Positions 45,801 to 56,860 of a stretch of DNA of 64,000 nt are shown here, one piece after another. Source of the DNA: Chelonoidis abingdonii. Its lineage: Eukaryota; Chordata; Testudines; Testudinidae. The position numbers and the translations under genes are program-made. Below the pieces are notes generated by a model, which had not been told where the DNA came from, made no database searches, and was given only the letters and a program-made list of their open reading frames with translations. Position 1 is the stretch's first letter; the number at the start of each line of letters is the position of its first letter. Where the stretch lies: the NCBI RefSeq assembly GCF_003597395.2, contig NC_133773.1, positions 121,187,645 to 121,251,644 of the forward strand. The letters run 5' to 3'.

Positions 45801-48037
45801 CTCTCTCCCCCGCCCCCATTTTAAGATGGAAAGTGTCTTCGCTTGTCCTGCTGACTGCTTTGAGGAGACCATTTGCACACAGATTATTCTAATACAAGAG
45901 TAGCACTTTTTCATTCTTGTCTCACCCTGCACATTCCATAGCTGCATTTTGTTTTATTACTGCAGTGATTCAAATGTATTCATCCTCATGAAGCAATTAC
46001 ACAGTCAGAAAGCCAAGTTTTAAAAAAATATCTTCCATTACTTCTTGCTGTTTCCAGTGGGGAAGACAGTTTTTCCACCCAGCAGTTTTTAGTTTGACAC
46101 CCATACAAATTATTTGTATACATCAGAATATACCCCATTAAAGAAAGAAAGAGAGAGAAACTTATTTGGAATACATAAATAAATAATTATTTTCAGTGTG
46201 GTGATTAATCTAATGTTTTACTGGATCAAAAACAACTTTCCTAAACCTTAGTAATGCATGTTTGTCTGCTTCCAAAAGCAATCTCTTTGTAATATTCAGA
46301 GGCATTACATTTTTTAATTTTTTTTTTTTTAGGTGTCAGGGGGAACACACTGGCGCTAGATTTAGATACACAAGATAGGCAGCTCAACTGTTTTGTTTTA
46401 CTAGGCATTGGCAGTACATGCCAATGTATCTAGGGCAGGCCCTGTTTACAAGAAACATTTAGAGCCACTGATATTGCAGAACTTCAGCTGACAGCAATGT
46501 GAATTTTGCAACTGGATCAAGAGCTAGGATATTGCCCATAAAGTGAATGTACATATGTTATCCAGAGCTGGCCAAAAGCAAGTATGTTTAGCCAAAAAGG
46601 ATTGGTTATAGCTGTATAAAGACGGTGACAAACAATTTCTCCCTATTAGAAAAAGAGACTTGTTTTAAAATATCAACACACATTAAATCTTGCATCTTAA
46701 AATCTGGCTTTCCACATCTCAGTTCTCCCAGTCTCTTACACAACGAGTACTACGAAGCAACAGCACAACTAGTCTTCCTGGAGTCATATTACCGTGCCCT
46801 ATAATGTCAAATTTAAAAAACTAAGCAGAGTCAGGCTGGGGTCAGTAATAGGAGAAGAGATCTCCAATACAAACTCAAATTCTCATGGAATTTCTCCAAA
46901 AGAGCGGGGACAATAGAGTTGTTGTTCTGGCAAAATTCTAAATGTGGATAATTACACTTTGCCTGCCTAAGATTCCACCTGCAGTTTCAACTTGGTAAGT
47001 GTCCTTCAAAACCCCTTCAAAATGTTGTTCACTATTGCTGTATGTTGTTGAACAGTTTCTGTATTTCACTCCAGAAGAGGGTCCGCTCCTCAGTCTAATT
47101 AAGTAATTCCTATGTATAAAGTCTGATTCCACAGACCTTAATTGTGCAGATATCTCATTCGCTTCACTCCCATTTTGTATTTCAATGAGGTCTGAAAAGT
47201 TGGCCAAAATGTTTTTAAAACTTTGGTAATGATACATGGGATCCTTTTGAATGAAAGATGGAATCTAAATGTAAAACTTAGAAATCAAAAGCAGTTACTA
47301 GAGTGGGCAAATCTGTTATAGTGATGAACACAGTATAAGAACCTAAACCAAACAGAGAAAGCACTACAAAATATTCCAACATTAAATGTACCATCAACAC
47401 CAAAGAAAAAAAAACTCATACATGTAGTTTAGTGTAAGTTATATAAAAACTGGACACCTTAGGAAATACCATAGCAATACCATCACATGCACATATATGG
47501 TTGGTAAGAACTGCATTTTGAGGTGAATACATATATAGATGAGACAGTCTCATGGCCTTCAAGGTAGCCTTAGGATAAAAATAAAACAGGATGGTTTTTC
47601 TAGCTATTCAGGACCTTGAAAATGAATTTAAAGTTTTAGCTTACTCAGAGCAGAATGCACATAAAGGGGAAAAGGAAAGTTATTCTGGTTCCTTCTGACT
47701 AGGAATTTTTAACGTATAGTTTTATTAAGTTATAATATCTTAAATCCATGTGATTACCTGCTGTGAAAAAATTCATGGTAGAGCAAAGGTTGTCTTTGGG
47801 GAGTTTTCTACACACCTTTCTTTTGAAGGAGAAGGGAAACAGAAAGTCACAAAGTCTGGGGAGGAGGAAGCATGCAAACACCATAGATACCTAGGATGCA
47901 AGAAAACATGAGAGGCCAACAACATAATCCAGGAATCCTCCATGTTGGCTACAGGGTGCCCTTTTCCCCTACACACTGGTTGGCTCTGGAGGAAGGCATG
48001 CTACCCTGGCTGGCAGGGGTGGGGGATGAATTGATGT
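42801..48037. other. Long AT-rich stretch without recognised genes
   Basis: About 5.2 kb, the longest transposon-poor part of the window. Frames such as 45290-45544 (+) or 46938-47237 (-) show no family features. A small duplication of 'ttctttaacaaatt' lies at about 44760-44805 and a T run at 46318-46330. Possible host non-coding sequence; undecidable from sequence alone. Confidence 0.45.
44757..44808. repeat. Small tandem/inverted duplication
   Basis: The words ttctttaacaaatt and aacaaattgtt recur within 50 bases and can also fold on each other. Confidence 0.6.
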
Positions 48038-48039
48038 TA

Positions 48040-48232
48040 CACCTCTACCCCAATATAACGCTGTCCTCGGGAGCCAAAAAATCTTACCGCGTTATAGGTG
48101 AAACCGTGTTATATTGAACTTGCTTTGATCCACCACAGCGCGCAGCCCCACCCCACCCCCCCGGAGCGCTGCTTTACCACGTTATATCCAAATTTGTGTT
48201 ATATCGGGTTGCGTTATATCAGGGTAGAGGTG
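48040..48232. mobile_element. mariner-type MITE (TA target)
   Basis: 193 bases with inverted ends CACCTCTACCCCAATATAAC and its near complement ttatatcagggtagaggtg (two mismatches in 22), flanked by TA (48038-48039 and 48233-48234). Repeated 'gttatat' words run through both halves. No coding capacity. This is a family I recognise as frequent in turtle genomes. Confidence 0.88.
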
Positions 48233-48234
48233 TA

Positions 48235-49063
48235 TTTCTAGCACTAACTGCAACATTAAGTTTGCACCGTCACAAAGTGAGCAACCCATGGAGAGTGACC
48301 ACTCCTCTACTCTGCCAACCTCACTGTGTTGGGTGAGTGCAGTTGGGCTTCCATGGGGTTATAGGGATGGGGAAACATGCAGCAGAGCTACCAATTCCCC
48401 ATTTCTGTGTGCTCTTCCCCAAGATGTCCACTTTTGCTCTCTTCTGCCCATATACATAGCAGCAAGCAGCAAGCCTTGGTAAGCCAAATACATATTTTCT
48501 GGTGAAGAATGTATAAAAAATGAGGTTTTAAGTAAGCTTTAGGAAAAATACTTTTACTCTCTCTCAGAAAAAACAGATGTGTGGTACTTCCCTCAAGAGT
48601 GCCAGTCCAGTGATTTCGAGAAGGCCTCAGAGATTGTAATTTCCATTCAATAGTAAAAGAAAGCAGTAACTTTTAGACATTTCAGGGAGCCATGTTCATG
48701 CTTCATTATTATTCATTAGTTTAATTTAAACCAAGTTTGTTATTTTTCTATTTACATATTCATCTCTCCTCTTAGTCCTTCTCTGTATTGTTAGATCATT
48801 AAGATGGAAGCTTCCTCCTTGATTGTTGATTCTTATTCTAATTAATTTTAAGGCCCCTGTGCTATATGGCTTCTGTTGCAAACAGAGGTCATGTTCAGAA
48901 AAATATAGAATTACACTGCAATTTTACTTTAAAGTTCAGTTTTACTCCAAAAAGCAATTTATTTTTTTTTAAATCTGATGATATGGGCAAAAAAGAGGGA
49001 GAGGGTTGCTTATTATCATTCTTCAATTCCGTATGAAAGGCGCAAGTAAAAATGTTTAATTAA
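48235..49063. other. Unassigned DNA
   Basis: I see no gene or recognised repeat. Confidence 0.45.
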
Positions 49064-49071
49064 GCTGCCAG

Positions 49072-49422
49072 CTAAGTTCCCTCTAAGCAGTGCAGCAGGC
49101 TATCAAGGGACGTGCAGGCAGGGAGAGATGCCTCACCCTCAGCTCCAGCACTCTCCTGTGGCCCCGGGCTGCTGCAGCAAGAGGCACCCCAACCCTCTGA
49201 CCTCAGCCCTGAGCCTCCTCCTGCACCTCAAACCCCTCATCCCCAGCTCCACCCCAGAGCCCTCCCCTCCAGCCGGAGCCCTTACACCCCTGGACTCCAA
49301 TCATCTGCCCCAGTCCTGAGCCCACTCCCACACACCGAACCCCCCCAACACCCATCACCTCCATATTGGTGCACATAATAAAATTCATTCCGCACATGGA
49401 TGTAAAAAATTAGGGAACATTG
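49072..49422. mobile_element. hAT-type MITE (perfect 8-bp TSD GCTGCCAG)
   Basis: 351 bases flanked by GCTGCCAG at 49064-49071 and 49423-49430. The tips CTAAGTTCCCT and agggaacattg form short inverted ends of hAT type. The inside is C-rich with repeated 'cccagctccaccccagagcc'-like words, which creates proline-rich chance frames on + (49112-49378) that are not genes. Confidence 0.88.
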
Positions 49423-49519
49423 GCTGCCAGTCCTAAAAACTTGACCTAGAATCTGAAAAGGAAGATGTGCTCTTTCCAGCTCATACAATTTAAATAAATA
49501 AAAAATTTAAATAATTAGA

Positions 49520-49700
49520 GATATTCCAATCTATTAGAACTGGAAGGGACCTTGAAAAGTCATCAAGTCCAGTGCTCTGCCTTCACTAGCAGGACTAAGT
49601 ACTGATTTTTGCCCCAGACCCCTAAGTGGCCCTCTCAAGGATTGAACTCACAACCCTGGATTTAGCAGGCCAATACTCAACCACTGAGCTATGCCTCCCC
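49520..49700 (-). mobile_element. tRNA-derived SINE with CR1-like tail (turtle Pol III/Cry type)
   Basis: Minus-strand order: 'gcatagctcagtggttgagt', 'gttgtgagttcaatccttga', 'ccacttaggggtctggggca', then the CR1-like tail 'aaggtcccttccagttctaa'. Same family as 28350-28528. Confidence 0.9.
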
Positions 49701-52700
49701 CATAACAGAGCAAATGATAACTAAGTTGTGAAGTGTGAGCCAGAATAGAATGCTGCTCACTCTCCCTCTATAGAAACTGTATTAATTCTGTAGCACTAAA
49801 AAAAAACAAAAAGTAAACCAGTTTGGTGCCAGAGACCTTATGTTCCTAAGGTACGGGCCTCAGCAATCCTGACTGGCACCAATATGAATAATAAAGCCAG
49901 CAAATATGGCTTTAACTATGAAGAGGAGAAAAATATATGAAGTAATAACAAGGTGCCATATTCCATAGACATTTATCAGCATAGGAAGGCACTTTAAATT
50001 GTTTAAGAATACCTTGAGACTTATTATAATCCAGAGTCACCCAATAGTTAAGACATTTGTACTCTCATTTTATGAGGTACAAATGGCTAAAAAGAAAGGG
50101 CATCATTTACTTTTACTTGCAGTTATACTGGAAAATATTTCAGGATCAAGTTTCAAATATGGGCACCTTAAGAAGTGTGTCCAAATCCTGTTACATGGAG
50201 ATTCTGCTAAATGTGCCATATTTGAAAACTGGACTTCAAGAATATAGACACCTGATAAAAATCTACTAGCATTGGGAATTTCAATAAACATTGGATTTAG
50301 ATGAATTAATGGAATGAGTGTTTTAAGAGCTACAATTAGTTTCAAGCATACACATTTACAATTTAGGAACTGAGAAACTAAGGTTCCTACTTTGGAAAAC
50401 AATCTCCCTAAATACTATATTTGAACTAGGCCTCTTGGTACTACATCTTAAGCACTAACTAATTAATGCTTCTGCACAGCACTCACTCTGTATTATACAG
50501 TATGCTGGTCGAATACAGCTTTAAGGGCTTAGTTTATGAACATAGGATCAACCATCTTTTGTACAGATTTCTATAGGAATCCATTTGGAATAATTACATG
50601 ACTGACTTAAAAAGAAAAAGCAAGCACGTTGCTTAGTTCATTACTCATACTTTAATTTTTTTTAAAAAAGGTCCTATTTATTACAATCTAGACAATTTCC
50701 TTTTAATCTAGTGCAGTTATTTCAATTAAAAAATAGTGGCACGAGAGCTGAGAACTCTTATGTCCCTTAAACAAGTATGAACTGTATGCTAGGCTCAGTA
50801 AATCATACATATGAAGCAAAATCTGATATTCAGTCATCCAACCACACCGAATACCAACAGGTTGATATTACAGTATAATGGATTTGGGTCACCTGTCCTC
50901 CACTGACAACAGCAGCTCTGAGCTGAGTCCTTCACTCCTGTGCAGTTAGGGAGTCGAGGTTAAACCCAGCAGAGCTAGCGAAGTGCTGATCAGTGTCCAC
51001 TTCACACTGACTGAAAGACCTGGCTGGTCACCCTTCCACCTCCCCACCAGCATAAACATTTTCTTTATTCTTCCCCATGTGCAAGGTGGAGGAAAGGAGA
51101 AATCCACACCCTCACCTCTTAGCTTCCATAGAGAAGAAGCAAAGAGACTGTCCCCACTGGCCTTTACTTTCACTTCTGGAGAAAGGGTATTAAGGTTACA
51201 GGGGAAATACAATGTTTAAATGTCTGTAATAGCTCACACTATTATATGGGGAAGGGAAGTCAGTCTGAGACCAGCAATCCCTCCCTTAAAGACACAGGAG
51301 AAGGGAAGAAATGAGGATACACAATGCGACTGCCATTAAAAGAGCTAGAAGAAATACAAAATCCAACCAGGAGGAAGGCTATTTAGTAGAGAAGAAAGAT
51401 GGTTTGGGTGCCAGTGTGGAACTTACGAGAGCCAGACCTGGGTTCAATACGAGAACACAGATAACTATGTGGTGTTGCACAACGATTGTCATCTTTGGAG
51501 TCTATATGGGCAGGCCTCATTTCTTCACATTCCAGTCGTGCTTACAGGCTCCAGCCACATTATGCTACAAACATATCTATGAACTTACAATCGAAGTATA
51601 AAATGAGAGAATAGATAACGTCTGGAGATACTGGATGCAGTACTACAGTCCTAATAAATTGCCCTCAAACCCTGGACCAGACTAGTAACTGCACCAGAAA
51701 GACAAAGAATGGGACAAACGTGTGCTTTGTCCCAAACTACTTTTTTTGGTGTGGTGACAAATGAGACATCAATTCTGGTTTTGTTTTGTTTTTTAACTAT
51801 CTGTTGGTTTGTTTTAAACAAATACATAAGGGGGCACCAGAGAGAGGCAAAAGTGATTGGGAATTTGGATTTGTGTCACTGTTTGGATGAGTGACAGCAT
51901 GATGCATATAGAACCTGCCCACAGCAACTGAAAATCCATCCAAAGAGAATTGATGATAGATTACAAATCCCATTGCTCTAACAACGCACAGAGATACTCT
52001 AGGTATTTCCACCTAGATATTCTTTCTTCAGAAGGGCAGGATTTGACCTTGAGAGGACAAGAAGGGTGAGATATAGGGGACAAACCCAAAAAGAATACTT
52101 TGAAATGTTGGGTTTTTATTTTTAATAATTCCTGAAAAGACTTAAAAGTAGCAGGGACTTGGGAATTCCTCAACCACAAAAAAGGCAATCCAATAAATAG
52201 GACACAGTGAAAGCTCCACAACAGTCATTTGGAACAGTTTCAACTTTGGTTTTTACTCTAGTAACCTTCAAAGGCATGAGTACTGCGAGTTTCACACTCT
52301 GAAGGTGACCTATATTTGTTTCATAAATGAGCTAACTTCCCTTTATGAGATGAATGCCCCAAATAGCTAAAAGGGCCTTCAGCCTGTACAGGATGCTTCC
52401 ACTCCAGTTTTTAACAATGTCACATGATTTTTTTAAACCTTGTTTTATGTTACCTTACGATTTTTTTCATTGCCTTGTATTTTAAATTGTTGTACAGGGT
52501 CCAAGCATCTCCTCAAGTCCTGGGACGGTGGGCACTTTGCTGTTGTTGTTATTATTATTACAGATTTTAAACTTTTATTATATTAGGTTACTCTTACATG
52601 GGGGGAAGTTGGGAAGAAATCTCTTTTGCCAGCAGCAAGTAGCTCACAGAACAAGACACAAGAGTAGTCCTTTCCAATTTCTGATGATTAAAAAAATTAA

Positions 52701-52889
52701 AAAGATCAAAAATAAAGTTTTCCCATTCCTGGGATCCCAACCCAAAATGAAAGTCTTCTTTCCAAGGTATAAACATCAGAACATATACTATTCTCAGGAT
52801 GAATTTGGATTTTCTCCCCCTTCAGCAGTGGCCACTGCTTTTCTCTTACTTCTTTTATGCGTGTCAGCTTGACTCTGTTGGATACAAAA
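49701..52889. other. Unassigned DNA
   Basis: No gene is recognised in ~3.2 kb. Several short overlapping frames (50946-51219, 51311-51601, 52528-52872) lack family features. Confidence 0.45.
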
Positions 52890-53110
52890 AGATGATCCTG
52901 TGCAGAGGATCTTGTGCTGATGGACCTGTGCTAGCCTGGGGATTGAGAGACCTGGGTTTAATTCTCAGCTCCATCACAGTCTTTCTTGTGGCAAATCACT
53001 TAATCTTTCTACACCTTATTCCCCCATCTGCAAAAAGAGGATAATACTACCTAGCAACATCCCTGAGAGATAGAGAAGATAAATACATTAATATTGTGAA
53101 GTGGTGAGAA
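52890..53110 (+). repeat. MIR-family core-SINE relic
   Basis: Head with 'gggattgagagacctgggtt' and 'taattctcagctccatcaca', core 'tggcaaatcacttaatcttt', then 'ccatctgcaaaaagaggata' and 'taatattgtgaagtggtgag' follow MIR in forward order. Confidence 0.8.
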
Positions 53111-53383
53111 ACTACAGTAACAGGGGCCATAGAGGTATCTTAGATAGATAGAAGGAATCTTGGATATCATTCATTCCCCATCTACTTAATGCCTCTTGAA
53201 TAGTTCCCTCTAAATCTGACAGTGAAAGCGAGATTGTGGGCTTTGCTCCTACCTGGGTCACCCCCAACCATTCAACATGCCTGACAGTTTGTACAAGCCC
53301 ATCACCGTTCCCCAGAGTCATGTCAATGAGTTCCTGTCCCACAGTGATGTTTCAGCATTCAGAGTGAATGCTACTAATATGAG

Positions 53384-53675
53384 CAGGGGTGGCTCCAGGC
53401 ACCAGCACACCAAGTGCTTGCCTGGGGTGGCAATCCATGGGGGGCAGCCTGCCCGTCATCGTGAGGGGGGCAGTCAGGCTGCCTTTGGCGGCATGCCTGC
53501 GGGAGGTCCACCGACCCCGCAGTTTCGGCAGCAGGTACACCAAATCCACATTACCAGCGGACCTCCCGCAGGCATGCTGCCAAATCCACGTTACCAGCGG
53601 ATCTCCCGCAGGCATGCCGCCGAAAGCCGCCTGACTGCCGTGCTTGGGGCAGCAAAATACATAGAGCCGCCCCTG
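53384..53675. mobile_element. hAT-type MITE, palindromic (8-bp TSD)
   Basis: 292 bases from CAGGGGTGGCTCCAGG to the complementary 'agagccgcccctg', flanked by AATATGAG (53376-53383) and AATATCAG (53676-53683), 7 of 8 matching. The inside is itself fold-back: 'ggcatgcctgcgggaggtcc' at about 53490 and 'ggacctcccgcaggcatgct' at about 53560 are complements, and the latter is repeated near 53602. Frames through it (53277-53714) are not genes. Confidence 0.92.
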
Positions 53676-54042
53676 AATATCAGACCACTGATGGAGCAAG
53701 GAGCCAATTTCTAGAGCATCAGATGTGATAAGGGTTCCATTATGCAGTATGTCATAGCTTCACTAAACATCTCCGGTTGTTTTACACCCTAAAAAAAATA
53801 AAAACAATAAAGATTGGTTTATAATCTGTTGTGCACTGAATGCACCTCTTACCCTTGCTATGTTAGTCATTCAGTAGACAAAAAATTCATTTTTTGTATT
53901 TAGCATAATTCCTCCAGTGCACAGAATGAAAGATAAAACAAATGGAGATCAACAGATTAACAACATTTCTGATCCTGATCCATTAAGTGTCAGATTCTGA
54001 TGCTGTATTACTCATGTTGAATAGCACCTTACTGCTTAAGTA

Positions 54043-54568
54043 AGGCTACGTTTTAGTCACGTAGTTTAGTAAAAGTTTAGTAAAAGTCATGGGCATATCA
54101 TGGGTGGTAAACAAAAATTCACAGGCCCATGACCCGTCCATGACTTTTACTAAAAATACCCGCCCTGACTAAAACTTGGGTGAGGGTTGCGGGTGCGCCA
54201 GAGGTGCTGGGGGAGGTGGCCTGGGATCCCCGCTAGCGCTGGGGAAGGGTGGAGTTGGCAGGGGCGCCGCTGCTCCTGCCATAAGCGCTGGCTACTCTAG
54301 CTCTCAGTGGCCAGGAACCACAGCCAATGGGAGCTGCAGGGGCAGGGCCTGTGGGTACGGGCAGCGTGGTGACCCTCCTCCCTCGACCTGCCACCTCCTA
54401 GGAGCTGCAGGGGGGGCCATGCCAGTTGGAGCGGGGGGCCACCCCAAGGCAGGCACCTCCCTGCACTCCCCAACGCCCTGCCCCTAGCCCTGAGCCCCTT
54501 CCCACAGACCCAAACTGCTGGCCCAGGGTCTGCATGAACCCGCGACTTCCGTGACAAACTCGCAGCCT
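54043..54568. mobile_element. GC-rich TIR element (MITE), ~525 bases
   Basis: AGGCTACGTTTTAGTCACG at the left and 'gtgacaaactcgcagcct' at the right form inverted ends, flanked by TA. A subterminal hairpin pairs 'tttagtaaaagtcatggg' (54076-54093) with 'ccatgacttttactaaa' (54138-54154). The interior 54180-54520 is very GC-rich, giving chance frames on both strands. Superfamily uncertain (TA flank allows Tc1/mariner; the exact edge is ambiguous because the tips contain TA themselves). Confidence 0.75.
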
Positions 54569-54985
54569 TATGCATAAATAGTCACACTAAAGTCAATGGG
54601 ATCTCTTATGGAATAAAATGTTACCCAACATGAGATAAGGATATGAGAATATGGCTACACAGAGATCACATTCATCCCATCTAAAGCGCCATTAAGTACC
54701 CACAGGGCAAAAAGTATCCAGAAGGCAAAATTCATACTTGGCATAGAGTAGATGCTAAGTCCATTAATGGTAGTGGAACTGATCCTAGCTGCAGCAGGTC
54801 TGATTTAGACGGAAGTTTTAAGGGGTGAATTCATTGATGAAGAAATTATCTTGATTTAAAAAATAAAACTCTAATGAAGAGAGCTGCTCCCTGTGAACAT
54901 TGTGCTGTCACTAGATTTCTTATCCTCTGCCATCCCCATTCGATTGTTAATTAATCTTGTCACAGTAACAAATGCCTACCAAATG

Positions 54986-55192
54986 CAGAGAGAGACAAGA
55001 CGAGTGGGGTAATATCTTTTACTGGACCAACTTCTGTTAGTGAGCGAGACACCTTCGCCTCCTGCAGAAGAGCACTGTGTGGCTTGAAAGCTTGTCTCTC
55101 TCAGCAACAGAAGTTGGTCTAATAGAAGATATTACCTCACCCACCTGGTATCTATAATATGATGGGACCCATACAGCTACAATTACACTGCA
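54986..55192 (+). mobile_element. Fold-back Penelope-like 3' end (9-bp TSD TACCAAATG)
   Basis: The left arm 'ggtaatatcttttactggac' (about 55009) in reverse orientation faces 'gtctaatagaagatattacc' (about 55117) in forward orientation, around a ~25-base centre near 55050-55065. The forward part ends in the element 3' terminus 'agctacaattacactgca'. Flanks TACCAAATG at 54977-54985 and 55193-55201 match perfectly. Same subfamily as the left half of the 40.9-kb copy and as 12898-13490. Confidence 0.85.
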
Positions 55193-55603
55193 TACCAAAT
55201 GTACGGCCAATCATACAAACATCCCCAAAAGTTCTCCCAACCTTAGGCCAGGTCTACACTGCGACTTTAAATCGGTTTAATGGCCGATATACCGATTTAA
55301 CGCTGTATCCGTTCACACGACGTCGTCATTAATATCGAGTTAAACGGCTCCTTAAATCTTAAATCGATTTCAGAACTCCTCCCAAACGAGGGAGTAGGCT
55401 AAATTCGATAGTGATACTCGGATTAGGGTTCGTGTGGACGGAAATCGACGTATTGGCTCCGGGCGGCATCCGAGTGCAGCACTGACCGCTCCTGGACAGC
55501 AATCTGAACTCAGATGCACGCGGGCAGTAAACAGGAAAAGCACACGAACTTTTGAATTACATTTCCTGCTTGCCCAGCGTGGAGCTCTGACAGCACAGCT
55601 GGC

Positions 55604-55720
55604 GATGCAGTCTGAAATCGAAAGAGCTCCAGCATAGACCGTACGGGAGACTAGGTCGTCGCTGTATAGGGAGAAAATCTGTTGTATTCAGCTCGTACGA
55701 AACGAATGCAAAGCGTTTGA
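55604..55720 (+). pseudogene. Duplicated Myb-like N-terminal segment, copy 1
   Basis: From ATGCAGTCTGAAATCG (MQSEIERAPA) it follows the start of the Myb/SANT-like gene (compare the MMESQNRK start in Harbinger copy 1). A TAG stops it at the usual Trp position. Remnants run to 'aatgcaaagcgtttgaat' (NAKTFE region). It is cut off from any C-terminal exon. Confidence 0.65.
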
Positions 55721-56737
55721 ATAAAACGCATACCGGTCTGGAGCTAACAGTGCACAGACAGCATGACAAACGTAGTGCGTGAAGACCAACATACTCAAAT
55801 GCGATGTCTCATGAAGGGAGGGAGGGGGTACTGAGGACTCCAGCTATCCACAGTCCACAGCAGTCTCTGAAAATTATTTGCATTCTTGGCTGAGCTCCCA
55901 ATGTCTGTAGGTTCAAACACAGTGTCTGGCGTGGTTCAGGGAACAGCTCCTCAGTTATTTCCCCCACCACACCACGTGAAAAAAGGGAAAGAAATCATTC
56001 CTTGACTACTTTCTATGTCACCCTATGTGTACTGAATGCGCTGGTAGACGGGATGCTACAGCAGTGAAGAGCAGTATCCGCTCCTCTCCATCTCCTCCTC
56101 CCCGGTGGTAGACGGTGCTGCAGGACTGCCCACCATCCACGAGAAACCCATGGCTGATAATTGCTCAACATCGGAAGGCAATTATTCCTGGTTCCTCGCA
56201 GTAGATAGGACAGAACGGCTAATAACCAGCTTCATCATCGAACTGGGGGCTGAAAATTTTTGAAAGCAAATTGGGATTGACTCGCTTGGCAATGAGTCAA
56301 TTCCTCCTTATGGTTTCTAAAATAGAGTCCATCCTGCCGGACTGTCATAGCCCCGGGAGGCTGCCTCCAAGTGCCCCCCCACCTATTTTATCTCACTAAC
56401 AAGTCTCTGTTTCTTATTCTTGTATTCCTTACACTTCATGACACAAATGGGGGAGGGCACTGCCACGGTAGCCCAGGAAGGTTGAGGGAGGAGGGAAGCA
56501 ACGGGTGCGGTTCTTGCAGGGCAACCCCTGTGAATACTGACACGGAGCCACTGTGCTCTCTGATACACTGGATCTCTATTACAGTTGCCTATTATTCCAG
56601 GCAGGACAGTGCACCACTGACCGCTCTGGTCCGCAATGCGAACTTGATGCGGAGTGCCGGTAAACAGGAAAACCCGAGACCTTTGCAATGACATTTCCTG
56701 CTTTCACGTGTCCAGCTCTGATCACCACGGGTGGCAA

Positions 56738-56860
56738 TGCAGTTCAAATGCAAAAGTAGCTCTGCATTGAACCTACGGCAGATACTAGATCTGATTGCTG
56801 TATGGTGAGACAAATCTGTTTTATCAGAGCTCCGTTAAAGAACAGGAAATGCCAAGCGTT
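56738..56860 (+). pseudogene. Duplicated Myb-like N-terminal segment, copy 2
   Basis: 'gcaatgcagttcaaatgcaa' followed by 'gatactagatctgattgctg' (LDLIAV-like) and 'aaatgccaagcgtttgaaaa' (NAKRLK, the NAKTFE region). Stops are present. It lies one repeat unit downstream of copy 1. Confidence 0.6.

Noticed and set aside
53277..53714. 145-codon + frame with repeated PPAGML-like words
   Set aside because: The repeats are the palindromic arms of the hAT MITE at 53384-53675.
54176..54575. Gly/Ala-rich frame on + and its mirror on -
   Set aside because: Within the GC-rich interior of the TIR element at 54043-54568; no protein family features.
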